The notes beneath the pieces are model-generated. The model made no database searches. It was not told the DNA's origin and saw only the letters and a program-made list of their open reading frames with translations. From the NCBI RefSeq assembly GCF_000204055.1, contig NW_006768822.1, forward strand, positions 1-64,000: a stretch of 64,000 bases of DNA, read 5' to 3'. Source of the stretch: Melampsora larici-populina 98AG31. Its lineage: Eukaryota > Basidiomycota > Pucciniomycetes > Pucciniales > Melampsoraceae. The position numbers were made by a program, and so were the translations under genes. This document shows, piece by piece, positions 11,895 through 23,403 of the stretch (position 1 is its first letter; each line of letters begins with the position of its first letter).

Positions 11895-12106
11895 CAGCCA
11901 TTCTGATATTTGTTGTTGCTCACATTTTTGAAAAGAAAAAGTTTATGAGCTCAAAACTTAAGTTTTAACTGGTTAAAACCCAAAAATTGGCTGTATTTCC
12001 TTGAATTACAGTCAATTTCAAAGTTTTATGGATTAAAAACTTAGGTTTCACCGAGTTTCACTTTTTCTTTTTCAAAACGGAGCGACAAGAAATATCGGAA
12101 TGGCTG
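11895..12106. mobile_element. Tc1/mariner (pogo-like) MITE with TA duplication
   Basis: The left end is CAGCCATTCTGATATTTGTTG, the right end in reverse is CAGCCATTCCGATATTTCTTG, and similarity continues for about 70 bases on each arm. TA flanks both ends (11893-11894 and 12107-12108). At 212 bases it is almost entirely inverted repeat and would fold into a hairpin. It has no coding capacity. Confidence 0.68.
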
Positions 12107-13267
12107 TAAGATTTATAAACACCAAAAAACCCATCAAGGAAGTTTCATCTAAAGAAAAAACAATTTGTTTGACCAGACTATCAACTTATTAAAAAACATC
12201 TTATTATCAAAAAGTCACATAAAGAAAAATCTTATCACAAATCTCCCCCCCAACCACAACCACCAATCTACCAAAGTTTTCAGAAAAATCCAGTCAAGCT
12301 TTTTTCTTTGAATCAAATGTATTTTTTCTCAAAACCATTGCACCTTTCAAACTCATTCAATGCCAATTCAATCATCATTAAAAACCATAATCCAAGCTCA
12401 TAACCAAGACTCAATTCAAAACCAAAGACCACAAAAAGAAACCCAATCTGATAATAAATCCAAGACACCAACCACCTTACATAAGCCAAGAAACAAAAAA
12501 AGTCAAGTAAGTTTCCTAACCATGATGATAAACCTCAAGCTTTTCAATAATCCAATACCCAAAGTTCATGCAGAAAACTTAAAATTCTTAACAGGTTCTA
12601 TATAACCAATAAACAGATCCAGACCATCCTATCATTTCACAAAAGTTCATTCCTAACTTAAGTGACACAGTTTCTCATGAGTCATCACCAAATTGGATCA
12701 AAAGGTAACATCCCTCCATCCATTCAAGTTGATTTACTGACATATTCCCCAGAAACATGAAACATGGAACAAGTTCAAACAGTATCTCACAGTTACTCCA
12801 AAAAACCACTCACTTTTTAAGTACTTGGATAGAAATTGATAAAAAATGAGCTAGGTTTTACAATTAGTGGTAAAAAGATCTGAAAGCAGTGAAAGGATTT
12901 CACAACCTTTAATTTGAAAAGAGTACTAAGTAAAGATCAGTTCAAGCTCCAAGGTGGATCATGATGATTAGATAGACTCAAGCATTGGTATGTAATTTAC
13001 TTGGCCAGGAAACAAGTTGTCAGTTTAAGCCAATTTGGCTGACCACTGATCTATTGAAGATGAAATAAAGTTCAAGGGATAATCCTGTATCCGATCCCAA
13101 GAAGTTCTCCAACACAAATAAGACACTAGCCAATCAAACCCCACAAGATCTTGCAACCACAAAAACCCAAAAGCCAAAAAAAAGTAAAAAAAGGTTTTGA
13201 TCTACATATACTACAGCTGTTTGCAGAAAAAATGCCATTGTCCAGTTTTTTTTTTTTTTTTTTTTTC
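12107..13267. other. Non-coding AT-rich interval
   Basis: No supported gene was found. The frame at 12360-12605 is rich in Asn/Lys/Gln/Thr, as random AT-rich DNA would be. A T-run precedes the MITE at 13268. Confidence 0.4.
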
Positions 13268-13506
13268 AAGTTACACTAAAAATTACCAACGCAGATTCTA
13301 CACAAGAGCAGCTGTACGTCATGATGTGCTAATTGTTAAAGATTGTACAGAGTCTCCTCACCAAAGGTTGAGAAAGCTTGTGCATTTCAGATACAAAGGC
13401 AGCATTACTTGTGATCTTTCACAAACTTCACACCCTTGAAAAAATGGAGTACAGCCTAGTACAGCTCTTATTGTAGAATCTACGTTGGTAATTTTTAGTG
13501 CAACTT
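13268..13506. mobile_element. MITE with about 50-base inverted repeats
   Basis: The left arm starts AAGTTACACTAAAAATTACC. The right arm in reverse starts AAGTTGCACTAAAAATTACC, and the match continues through the GTAGATTCTAC words. It is flanked by a T-run and an A-rich tract, so the target duplication cannot be read. It is 239 bases long and non-coding. Confidence 0.6.
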
Positions 13507-13784
13507 AAAAAAATAAAAAATAAAAAATAAAAAAAGAGTGACGGCAATTTTTATGCAAACAGTATAAAATTGCATTATAGAAACTGTAGAAAAAAAATGC
13601 AGAATTAAGTGGCACAGGAATGATGATGATGATAAGAATCCAAAGACAAAAAACGAAATCTATAAATAATTAACAAAACCCTATGAAAAAAAAGAAATCT
13701 ATTTATCTATATATCAAACAACACAAAACCCTATGCGAATTATAAATCTACTTTAATATGACCAACTATTCCCAAAAAAAAACC

Positions 13785-16482
13785 TTATTCTACAACTCCA
13801 TCTACAACTTCATCTTCATCTTCATCTTCAACTTCATCTTCATCTTCATCTTCATCTTCGATCCTTAACTCGATTTCCCAAACACTCCAACCAAACCAAT
13901 GATCCAACAAACTAACCAACCGAATCCCTTCCAACCCATCTTCTTCCTCTTCCCCTTGCACTCCTTCCCTCACCCCCACCCCCAAGCCCAACCCATCCAC
14001 TTCAACCAAACAAACACACCTCTCAATCCAATCCTCTCCTTCTCCTTCTTTTTCTTGACCTTTACTGTTCATCAACGGTTCAAGTTGATTTTTTTCAATC
14101 CGTTCACAATCAAATTTACTAAAGCTTAAAGTGATCCATTTACTATTAAAATAACCTTGAAGTAAAACCGATTGAAATATTTCTTTTGATCGATTGATCG
14201 TTAAAACCATCTTGAGTTTCTTTTCATTCACTCGTACCTTATCAATCAATTTAATTCCAATAAATTCATCTTTAGATATCGCTATACCCAAAAAACCAAA
14301 TCCTCAATCAATTTTTCTTTTCTTCATATACGGAAAAAAAGACAAGGAATAAAATTATACTGACGATTAATCGATCTCCAACAAGTCGACAGATCACCAT
14401 CCACAGCAGCCGAGACCGGAAACCTAATCACCCATTCCTCACCCTCACTCCAAACCCCATCCTCAATCCCCACTTCCCCCGCTTCATTAATCGACAAACT
14501 CCTTCCAACCTTACCCAATCGGTTTTCCCACAACTCCAAACTACCAAACCTTTGAGAATTCCAAAAAATCGTTAAATTCGGAAACACTTCTACATTACAA
14601 ACAAACATGTACGTATCCAAAAAGTTTGTAGATTTCATCATTGATGCTTCTTTGGAATTAATTCTAGGTATGAATTCTAATGGGTTTTTCTGTACCATTT
14701 TAGATAATTCTTCTACCCCTTTTTGCTACGAAAAAACAAAAAAAAAGAAGAAAAAAACTTTAATTTCCAAAACCAAAGCCCTCACTCAAAAAGTAAATGG
14801 AAATAGAACATTACAATATAAATCCGATTACGTTGTAAACCATGATGACCATCACTAAATCCAATAGCCAAAGACGGTAAATTAAAGATACTAGAGGTGA
14901 CCATAACCAAAGGTTTTTGATTAAAAGAAGTGGTAAAGAAGTTATCTGATAAAGCGATCTGATCAGCCGGCAGTGAAAGAGATGAGACAGTTTTCATGAA
15001 CCGTAAGACCATTGCTTTCGAAACGAATGAACCATGTCCTAACCAAGCAAAACAAGTATCTAATGTACCAGCTTGATCTAATCACCAAACCATCCCAAAA
15101 GAAACGTTCAAAATTAGTGAAAAGTCTTGCTCAGAGAGACAGATGAGGTAATGAATGAATACTTTTGAAACACCATTCGTGACCATACATTACTGAATAG
15201 ATCGGATCAGATTGAACAACAATCGATTTAGGATCTGATTTGAATTGATGATACATTGTACGAATCGAAGTGACAATCGTATCATCATCTTGAAAAAAAC
15301 AGTATTCGGTCACCGATTGTAAACAAGCCAAGTATCTCGACACAAAGTATAAATTACTAGGTGAATTGATGATCGAAAGTTTATGGGATGCACATTCAGT
15401 ATGAACAAAATCCTATTGATACCCCCCAAAAAATGAACCATTAAATGAGTTTGATTTGTCATTTTTGAAAGAAAAGGGGTAATTTTTCTATTGATAGTCA
15501 ATCACTTACACACCTCTTTCTTCAATGGATTCGAATCATGATTATTATTCCAAATGATAATCGAATGAATAAAATCATAACGACAAAGATGAGCAACAAT
15601 CAAGACGACGTTTTCAGGACGATTCCAATTAAGCAGTACAGCGGTAACATCTTGTTTAACAAAAGATCTACCAGAAGAATTCGAAAACGGTCTAGGATGA
15701 ATCCAACGATGTTGAAGTGAATTCAAAGAAACATTATAATTTGAATTAGATTCAGGTAAGAGAGAGTTTTGTTTAAGATAATCGAATGGAGCGTATTTCA
15801 TTTGGTTTCTGATCAGCTTGAGTTGATGAGCATTGGAAAGAGGAAGATGATGAGGATCGAGTGATGAAGAATTAAAGATGATTTCGATTGAACCCAAGAT
15901 CAATAAACCGATACAAATCAAATAAGATTGGTTTGAGAGTCCTAAAGAGTTTGAATGAGATTGAAGGTAAGATGAATGAAGAGAATGATTTGATCTTAAT
16001 CTGATAGGTTTAGGTACCCAGATCGAATTGATTGAAGTGATGGTAAGATTGATGAGATGAGAATAAATCGAATAAACCAATCTTTTGATGGTCATCCAAC
16101 AAATCCAACATATCTGATTTGAAGAATGATGAGATTGAGTATGATTTGGTTCTGGTAGTTTTGATTTTGAATTTGATGATTGAATGAATGGTAATGGATT
16201 AGAAGGTGATCTGGTGAGAATGGGTTGTTTCAAGTTGAATTTTGTTTTGGAAGTAGAAGTAGGATTAGGTTGAAGTTGAATTTGAAGTGATTTAGGTTGA
16301 TTGATGATGGATAATCTTCTGTTACTGATTTGATTTTGATTTTGATTTGGTTGAGAATCCAATTCGATCGGTTTCATCTCGATTCGATTCCGATTCGATT
16401 CGATTCGATTGACTCGATTGACTCTGACTCTGACTGGAATTGACTGACCTTTTTTTAAAAATTCAAACTTTTTCAAATTCAA
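13785..16482 (-). CDS. Golgi-type glycosyltransferase-like membrane protein, 786 residues, five exons
   Basis: Exons are 16482-15514, 15412-15163, 15077-14815, 14725-14365 and 14302-13785. They total 2361 bases in one open frame. Residues 1-180 are a low-complexity Asn/Gln/Ser-rich cytoplasmic tail. About 184-205 (YLICIGLLILGSIEIIF) is a single membrane anchor, giving type II topology. From about 283 a nucleotide-sugar-transferase-like fold begins with VTAVLLNWNRPENV and IIIWNNN. A QDDD motif near residue 363 can serve as the metal-binding DxD. About 595-640 carries a discoidin-like signature (VDGDLSTCWRS, then FGFLGIAI). The last 30 residues are a Glu/Asp repeat from a CATCTT microsatellite. 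The role is likely glycan synthesis in the Golgi; substrate and GT family number are not assignable by eye. Starts further in are possible because the first 180 residues are simple sequence. Confidence 0.75.
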
Positions 16483-17001
16483 TCAAACTCTTCTTATAAG
16501 CATACTTACACTTAAATTTTAATCTTAATCTTAAACTTTGACCTTAGAGTCACTTGAAACTTAATTCATCTTTCAACCTTGAACCTCATCTTAACACTCA
16601 CCCAGTTTGTAACGCGTTGGGTTTAAAATTTACGGATCAAAACAGATCAACCAATCCAAGGGAAATCAAAAACAAAACAAAGTACACAATCATTGATTGA
16701 GAAAAAGAAATGTCTCAATATACAATTTGTTTTTCAATATCACTTTGTAATGTTGAAAGTCATTCTTTGCTTCAATTCTCTCTTAAAGATTGTTCATTTT
16801 TTTATTTGATTCAAAAAATCCAACACCAAAGAAAAACAAACATTTCACAAATTCCTCAACTTTGTTTAAAAACCCAAACCAATTTCTTCAAACTACAAAC
16901 CCCCCAAAAAAAGAAAGTCCCACAAAAAAAAGCCTTCAGTATTCAAAACCAAATGAATGGATGTGAAGAGAATGAATGACAAACATAGATAATCCTTAAA
17001 T
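16483..17001. other. Intergenic space between two minus-strand genes
   Basis: It holds the putative promoter of the glycosyltransferase-like gene and the 3' end of the zinc-knuckle gene. The plus-strand frame at 16710-16979 has no coding character. I see no clear TATA box or terminator. Confidence 0.4.
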
Positions 17002-17925
17002 TCAATCAATAATCGATTTCAAAAACCGTTCAACATATTCTACTTGACCCGTTTCACTTTCTTCACTTTCTCTTTGAAATCCAATCTTTGCAGTAGAAAT
17101 ACAATCTCTAGCAAAATGACCCACCCCTTCACACTTAAAACATACCACTTTTCCAAGCCCACCCGGACCAGTAGCAGTATGAAAATTCGACACAAACTTT
17201 TTAACTTGTTTAACTTGTTTATCAAATAAAACATAACTTTTCTTTAAGAGGATTTCAAACTCGTTCAAATCACTTAAATAAATCACGATTGATGAGTTGA
17301 GTTTGCCAACTAGGTTTCTTGGATTGATCCATTGGATTGAGGTTAATGAGTTTAAGAATCCAAAGTTTTCGATTTGAAATGATTTGATTTCATCAGATGA
17401 ATTCAAGTTCATCTTAGTAGGAATACTATGAACCACGATTCCATATTGATTTGACATTCTTTTCGTTGAATCGAGGTCATGAGGTTTACAACTATCATAT
17501 CTTGCTTTCTTTGCTCGAAGTTCTTCAGCTTTTGTATCGGAAATTGATCTTTCTAATTCATAGATCCTTTTGGATTGTGAATCTAATGCTACATTCATCG
17601 TTTCTATATTCTTTAATCGGGTGTGCGCAATCTCTTTCCAATAATCGTTACATTTCTTTAACGCTTCGATCTCTTCATTCGTTTTCTTTTCCTTATCTAC
17701 GAATCTTGTGACGATTAATTGATTCGAATCTTTGATTTTCTATTGTTTTACAAAGAAAGAAATAGGTCAATTTATTATCAAATACGATCTTGGTTTTTGT
17801 ATAAGAAGACTTACTTTGGTTTCTCGATTTGATACAATCACTTTTTCATTTGGTCTTTCTTCTGAACTAGATTCAACATAAGATTCGTCATCCGAACTAG
17901 ACTCAACATAAACTACTTCTGGCAT
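17002..17925 (-). CDS. CCHC zinc-knuckle / coiled-coil protein, 282 residues, two exons
   Basis: Exon 1 is 17925-17815 (37 codons) and exon 2 is 17739-17002 (246 codons with stop); the intron is GTAAGT...TAG. The protein begins with an acidic serine stretch (ESSSDDESYVESSSEE). A charged helical region that could form a coiled coil follows (about 40-110, with KCNDYWKEIAHTRLKNIE), then a globular middle. Near residue 240-253 is one CCHC knuckle, CFKCEGVGHFARDC. CCHC knuckles bind single-stranded nucleic acid and occur in Gag proteins and in host RNA factors. No protease or reverse transcriptase is attached. It is therefore either a domesticated Gag-like gene or an RNA-binding factor; I do not recognise a named family. 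A paralogue with a frameshift is at 46189-47228. Confidence 0.75.
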
Positions 17926-18421
17926 TCTTTAACCCCGAATCTTCAAACAAATCAAATCGAACAATATTAAAAACAACTGGTATGAAATCAAACCGTACAA
18001 AGAAAACAAATCAAGTCAGTCACTATAAATATGTGATGAAGATAAGTAAAGAAGTATAAAATACCCAAAAGATCTTTTCCTGTTTACCCTTTACCCTTTA
18101 TGATGAATCAGCCTAAAAAAGTTCAATAGATCTGTTCTTCATACGAGATAAATCAAAAGCATTAGTACTTATGAATCTATAAACTTGGAATCGAACGGAA
18201 GAGTGATGAGAAAAAATTAGATGGTGAAGATAGATGAGGAAAGAGAACATGTTCAAAGGAGAAGAAAAGTTAGATCAATCGTGTTGAATCTGATGGGTCT
18301 TGAAATTGACCCTCATGCTGAGCGATGTGCTCTATCTTTTGACATTAGCTCCAATCGTCATCCTCGAGTTGAATATCCTCAAGATACACCCTTGAGAGGT
18401 CTGAGAGTCAAGACCCAAGCA

Positions 18422-18934
18422 TGACTACTACTAGCGAGAAGAGGCCAATCGTTTATCCAGATCAAACTCGATCCGATTCACTCGTCTGGTCAACAAGCGA
18501 ATTCGGTCGGCTTTTTTCTGACAAACGTGCTTTCACGCTCTTTCTTCGACTCCCGACTCTTTAGCTTTATCTCATTCATGAGGATATCTGATGACTGTTT
18601 ATCTTTTAGTCCACAGTACTACTGTTCAATGATGGCCTTCACACTTCTTAAAGGTATTGAACCAAAGTGTGAAGAATCAAAAGACTTTCAAAACCCATTT
18701 CAATGGGTCTCTTACAACCAGTCCTAAATTTTTTGAAATCCAGAGTTGAAACCTTCAAAACCAGAATTCCATTATCAAAAGTGGTATGATCCATTGATAT
18801 TTTCTTTCATGATTCTTCAAACCCAAAAAAGAAGTGTTGATATCAAAAAATACCCATTCAATGAAGACCAAGATCTTTCACTTGTTCATTCATTCATGAG
18901 ATTTATGTGTATCCAACACTTTTTAAATAGGTAG
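18422..18934 (+). pseudogene. Unrecognised decayed reading frame upstream of the zinc-knuckle gene
   Basis: A short frame from ATG 18422 contains KRPIVYPDQTRSDSLVWST. The same words appear in the duplicate (47660-47740, KRPIVYPDQTRYNPLVWST). Further on, one frame reads MAFTLLKGIEPKCEESKDF, is cut by TAA (18725) and TGA, and then continues ELKPSKPEFHYQKWYDP to a stop at 18934. Amino-acid conservation between the copies suggests that it once coded. No family is recognised, and intervening introns cannot be excluded. Confidence 0.3.
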
Positions 18935-20867
18935 GTTTCAACTCTTTCTTTGACAAAAGCTTTTAAGAACTTGTATCTCTGAGTCTGAGTACTAAATACT
19001 AATTCCAATACCCCAAAGTTTCAAGAACTTTTTTTTGTACAGTCAACTTCAAAAAAACCTTGACCGAGCTTTACCCACCAAATGTGTAAGTGATTTGGCT
19101 TTGAATTCTGGTCAAGGATTTTTTGAGAGAATGACTGTATATGAAAAAAATTGATGAAACTTGAGTGATTGGAAAAGAGTAGGAAGAACTTGTTCATAGC
19201 TTTTTGATTGAACAAAAAGGTTGTTCGCTTGAATCTGAAGATCGATTGTTCAGATCAGGTTGATACTGAAACTGGTTCAATCTGATCCGCATTTTCAGAA
19301 CGAACGACTTGCTAGAGCGATTGGCTAGATACCACGAGGGGTAAAGAGCACAAAGCATAGATAGCACGAAGACTATACTGGGCAATGAGATAGCACAAAG
19401 GCTAAAGAACACTAATGCTGGATCTACATAAAGGAAACAAGAGCAGTCTACGTACAAAAGGTCAGATAGATGCAGATGAGAGAAACTTACAATTGTAGGG
19501 ATCGGATGGTAAAGAAATCGAATAGGAGATCTTGAAGGTGTGCAGCGGAGATTGATCGTAAACGGTCGTGGATTGGACGATCGATCGTAATAACGGATTA
19601 AAAGTTGAATGCGGGCTACAAGAAATTGAAAGATAAGCAGAGATCCGACGAGTATTTATAGAGATCCTCAATCCTAATTCATGTTCCTTTTGGTCCGATT
19701 TTTTTTTCTGATCCTTGAAGAGTTGTATTCAAATTATTTAAAACAAGGGTCCTTCTCTTGAAGAAATCAGATAAACAGGCTGTCTAGGATACCATTTATC
19801 AATCATAGATTGATTAGTTCTTTTACAGAAAAAATCACGTAAGAATTCCAAGTTGGTTCATTTGGTAGTTTGAAAAAGATTCAAAATTCATGTAAAAAAA
19901 GAAGGGGTTTAGTGGTGGTTACCCACCTTTTACTTAACCCACTGACTCATTTATCTACAACTTGACCTTTGGGTTTAGTTTGGTTCTTCTTTTGGCTTGG
20001 TCTTTTCCCAAGATATTCTTTTTGTAGTTGAATTCAGTAGAGAGGATCTAGTCTTAGAGTGGTTCCATCTTTCTGGTCTTCTGAATTCTTCATGAGATAA
20101 TTATTGAGATCTCTACAGATGGAAAAAAAAGTGGGTAAAAGATGATCCAGACACATTGATGAAGGTGAGAAACTAGAACTTCTTTTGTGTATGATGGAAT
20201 GGCTTGATTCTTTTAAGTACAAGGGGTGAAACCTTGGTAACAAATTATGGAATGGTCATGTGACTATCTTGGATTTGATCAAAAGAAAAATCTATAATAC
20301 AGTTTGATCTATTCATTCAACCTGTTTGGATTTCCAAGGTGTAACCCTGAAAAAAATTATATTGAATTCCACATTTGAAGATTCTTTTTATTGAGAAACT
20401 CAGAAGATGTTTCATTTCATTCCAGACCAGAAATTCCAATTGACTGTACCCCCAAAATTTACACCCTTTCAACCCAGAACATATGTCACATCATCCCCAG
20501 AAATTCTTTTTGATTGCACCCCAAAACCTTTCACAATCCAATCCATAAATTTCCCTTTATTTGAACCCCATTATCTATACCCTTCAAAACCAGAATATAT
20601 ATCCATTTCATCTCCAATAATCATTCTTTATTGCACCCCAAAATATATTTCAATTCAATTCATAAATTCCCCTTTATTTGAACCCCATAATGTATACCCT
20701 GTAAACCCAGGATATATTCATTTCCTCTCCAGAAATTATTTGTCGTTGCACCCCAAAACTGTCAGCCCTGAGTACATATACATGTACCCAAAACTAACTT
20801 GTAACATTAAAAGAATTATATACAAAACTAATTAGATATACATACAGTCTAGGAACAGTATTTAACA

Positions 20868-21633
20868 GGCGATTGATAAACTACGCCGGCCAGAAACCAG
20901 GAGCGACGCCGGTTTTTCTTAGCTCGGACTCTGATGGAAGTTATACAGGTCGGAGCGGCCTGTAAAGGCTTCAGAAACATTCTGAAGCCGGATTCTGAAT
21001 GTTATAATGACGGTCAAAACCTTTCTGACGCCGACTTCCCTATGTGAAGCCGAGTGTAGTTGTGGTGGTTGCTCACAATCAGCTTCGGGTTTGTTTGCAA
21101 AAAAGCCTACCCGATGATTTGTTTTGATAAACACCATAAATAGAGAGGACTTGGGGCAAGAATTGAGGTATTTCTTTGAAGGTTCCAATTGAAAGGGAAG
21201 TAAAGACGAGAAAAAGAGAAAGCTGTAGAGCAGAATCTATGTACACATTATGGGACCTCGATTACAATGCACAGCTTTTCTGATATTGAAAGGTTTGATG
21301 TGTTATCTCAAAAGCCATCATTGTCAGCTGGAAACATAGCCATCCCGTACGCTCGAGAGCTCTCGAGTGTACCTTTCACTTTATGGTCCAACATGGACAG
21401 CTTGAGATCTTCCGTGATCAGTCTCAAAGAAACCTATAACAATTTGGAAGGGATGACGCCCACTTTCAATCCCAAAACCCGGCTTCAGAGTCTTACGGAA
21501 GCCCTTACAGGTACCTCTCACCGTTTAGAGGCAAAGTGCCTCTGTATACACACTGTATAACTTCCATCAGAGTCCGAGCTAAGAAAACCCGGCGTCGCTC
21601 CTGGTTTCTGGCCGGCGTAGTTTATCAATCGCC
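20868..21633. mobile_element. hAT-like element with near-perfect 81-base inverted repeats
   Basis: The left end starts GGCGATTGATAAACTACGCC. The right end is its reverse complement, and the match extends about 81 bases with a single mismatch seen by eye. The 8-base duplication ATTTAACA flanks both sides (20860-20867, 21634-21641). It is 766 bases long. Internal frames of 89 residues (minus) and 97 residues (plus) show no transposase domain. Such long, clean TIRs suggest recent activity driven by a transposase encoded elsewhere. Confidence 0.85.
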
Positions 21634-21945
21634 ATTTAACATGTAATATGTAATAACACATCATTTACAGCTCATAACTCAGTATCAAGAGTTAAAATGC
21701 TTATATTACATATTACACATAACATGCATATGTAATTAAGCATCACTGGCAATTATCAACCTTGAACCAATGTAGTGATATAGACAAATATCACTACAGT
21801 TATGTTTGGAGAGGAGAGTATATAAACTCCTCGTCTCTCAGCCTTCAGAGATTTTCCCCAAGCTTTTCATTACACATCACTTTTAAAGAACAACTTTAAA
21901 GTAATCTTGAAGTTCATAATCAAGAGTCTTCTAATAATAAGACTA

Positions 21946-22366
21946 CAGTCATACCTTGGAAATCCGGTCCTCCGATATCCGGTACCCTCCAAAATGTGAT
22001 TGGATTCTGGTCCACCAAGGTGGTTCCCAGCCAGATATCCGGTGTTTAAAAACAGAAAAATCAAATTCCAAAAGTAGGCTATATAGGCGGATTTAGCTAC
22101 AAAGCCAAGATTTTGGAGCAAAAAAAGATTCCAAAGTTATTTGTGCAGAGTTTTCCTTGCACTGAACCCGGTTTTTTTCACAAACTTCCCTCAAAACTCC
22201 TGTAAAACAAGCCAATAGGACATTTTTGACATTTGAGTCAATAGTTTTTTCCCCTTCTATTTCTGGCTTCACATTTTTTTATTTTTATATTTCTAGAATC
22301 TGGTCACCTCTGCTATCCGGTACAAAAGTTGTTCACCAAGCGTACCAGATTTCCGAGGTATGACTG
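21946..22366. mobile_element. Pogo/Tigger-like MITE with TA duplication
   Basis: The ends are CAGTCATACCTTGGAAATCC and, in reverse, CAGTCATACCTCGGAAATCT, flanked by TA on each side (21944-21945, 22367-22368). CAGTCATACCTCGG is the familiar terminal sequence of pogo-like Tc1/mariner elements. It is 421 bases long and non-autonomous. It is inserted in the solo LTR. Confidence 0.78.
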
Positions 22367-22860
22367 TAGTGATTTACTTTGTTACTTTGAATAGCTTCCT
22401 GACTGAAAGTAAGTAATACTTCTTCACATACCTTCCAAACCCAGTATCCATTTCATTTCATCTCCACAAATTTTCTTTATTGCCCACCAAAACCCATTTC
22501 CATTCAATTCATACATTTCTCTTTATTTGCTCCTCATTATCTATACCTCTTAAACCCAGAATACATTCAATTCATCTCCATAAATTATTTGTTATATGCA
22601 CCCCAAAACCTATTTTAACTCAATCTGTAGATTTCTCTTTACTTGCACCCCGTTATCTTTACCCTTTAAACCCAGATTATATTTCATTTCATATCCAGAA
22701 AATCTCCTTCTTTGCACCATAAGATCTATCTCACCTCAATTCATATGTTTCTCTTTTTTTCTGGTCCCCATTATCTATATCCTTTCAACCCAAAATTTAT
22801 GGCATCACCATCAATCCAGCTTCCTTACCAGTATTTGATGTATAATAAATTAGTAAGTCA

Positions 22861-23403
22861 CACTGGAACATTTTGAAATTTGTTCACAGGTGCAGTGTTG
22901 CTGAGCTTTTACATTAGAAACTGTGGTATTTTTTCTGAGGAAATGAATGCTCTCTTATGGTGCAGAGAGGAACTCCTGCCTTATCCAAGGAATTTGTGTG
23001 GGAGGGAGGCAGTATTTGCAGGAAAAAATTAAATTACTATAGCTGATTCCTCTAAAATTAAATCTCCCTTGGTATCACAGCAAGGCTTGTGGCTGAGGTG
23101 GTGGGGGTAGTTTTTACACAGAAAGGCCTGTTTGGGTGCAGGTAACATCAACTGAAGCACACACAAAAAGCAGGGTGTTTATGTACACTATTTGGGCAAA
23201 GAGAGGTGGGGAAACAAAAAACAAAAATTGAAATTGACAATGAAAGATGTGTTTGGACCTTGAAACATCTTTTTCAAGTAAGCATAGGGGTATTCAAAAC
23301 TTGTGTTTTGTGTCCCAGAAGTCTCCTGAAGTAACATCCAGAAAAGTCAAGTTCTGGGACACCTCCAAATTGTTTTTGGATTTCACTTCCACTGCAAACA
23401 GTA
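22861..23403. other. Interval with an inverted partner at 41.7 kb
   Basis: No gene is seen. The stretch about 23275-23370 (with TTGTGTTTTGTGTCCCAGAAGT and CATCCAGAAA) matches the reverse complement of about 41700-41800. It is a dispersed repeat just outside the nested transposon block. Its ends were not resolved. Confidence 0.4.

Larger units (their letters stand above)
17002..20500. repeat. Segmental duplication, copy 1 (partner 46189-49480)
   Basis: The zinc-knuckle gene, its upstream region and about 2.5 kb beyond are collinear with 46189-49480. Anchors include CATACGAGATAAAT (18142/47409), TTTATCCAGATCAAACTCGA / TCTATCCAGATCAAACTCGA (18452/47678), GAACGAACGACTTGCTAG (19298/48346) and AACTTACAATTGTAGGG (19485/48456). 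Both copies run into the same minisatellite family. Non-coding parts are clearly diverged, so the duplication is not recent. The boundaries are approximate. Confidence 0.75.
20760..22428 (+). repeat. Solo LTR (chromovirus family) carrying two nested DNA transposons
   Basis: It begins TGTCAGCCCTGAG, as does the LTR at 321, and contains the same TATATAAACTCCTC core (near 21816). It ends near CTTCTTCACA before minisatellite sequence resumes. Removing the insertions at 20868-21633 and 21946-22366, each with one copy of its target duplication, leaves about 470 bases, shorter than the 746-base LTR at 321. No internal retroelement sequence and no clear target duplication are present. The right boundary is approximate. 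Confidence 0.5.
20420..22860. repeat. Minisatellite, unit about 115-120 bases, interrupted by a solo LTR
   Basis: Degenerate units contain GCACCCCAAAA, then TTCAATTCATAAATTTCCC, then CCCCATTATCTATACCCTTT and AACCCAGAATATAT. At least three units lie before 20760 and at least three after 22429. The block is split by the LTR at 20760-22428. The same unit recurs near 49390-49690, at the far end of the duplicated segment. It is non-coding; the Pro/Phe-rich open frames across it are a by-product of the repeat. Confidence 0.6.

Noticed and set aside
12360..12605. An 81-codon plus-strand frame, MPIQSSLKTIIQ onward.
   Set aside because: Its amino-acid makeup (Asn, Gln, Lys, Thr) is that of AT-rich non-coding DNA. 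It has no splice partner and no domain.
19194..19457. A minus-strand 87-codon frame with hydrophobic stretches that looks like a membrane protein.
   Set aside because: It is not conserved in the duplicate segment near 48.3 kb, which points to chance.
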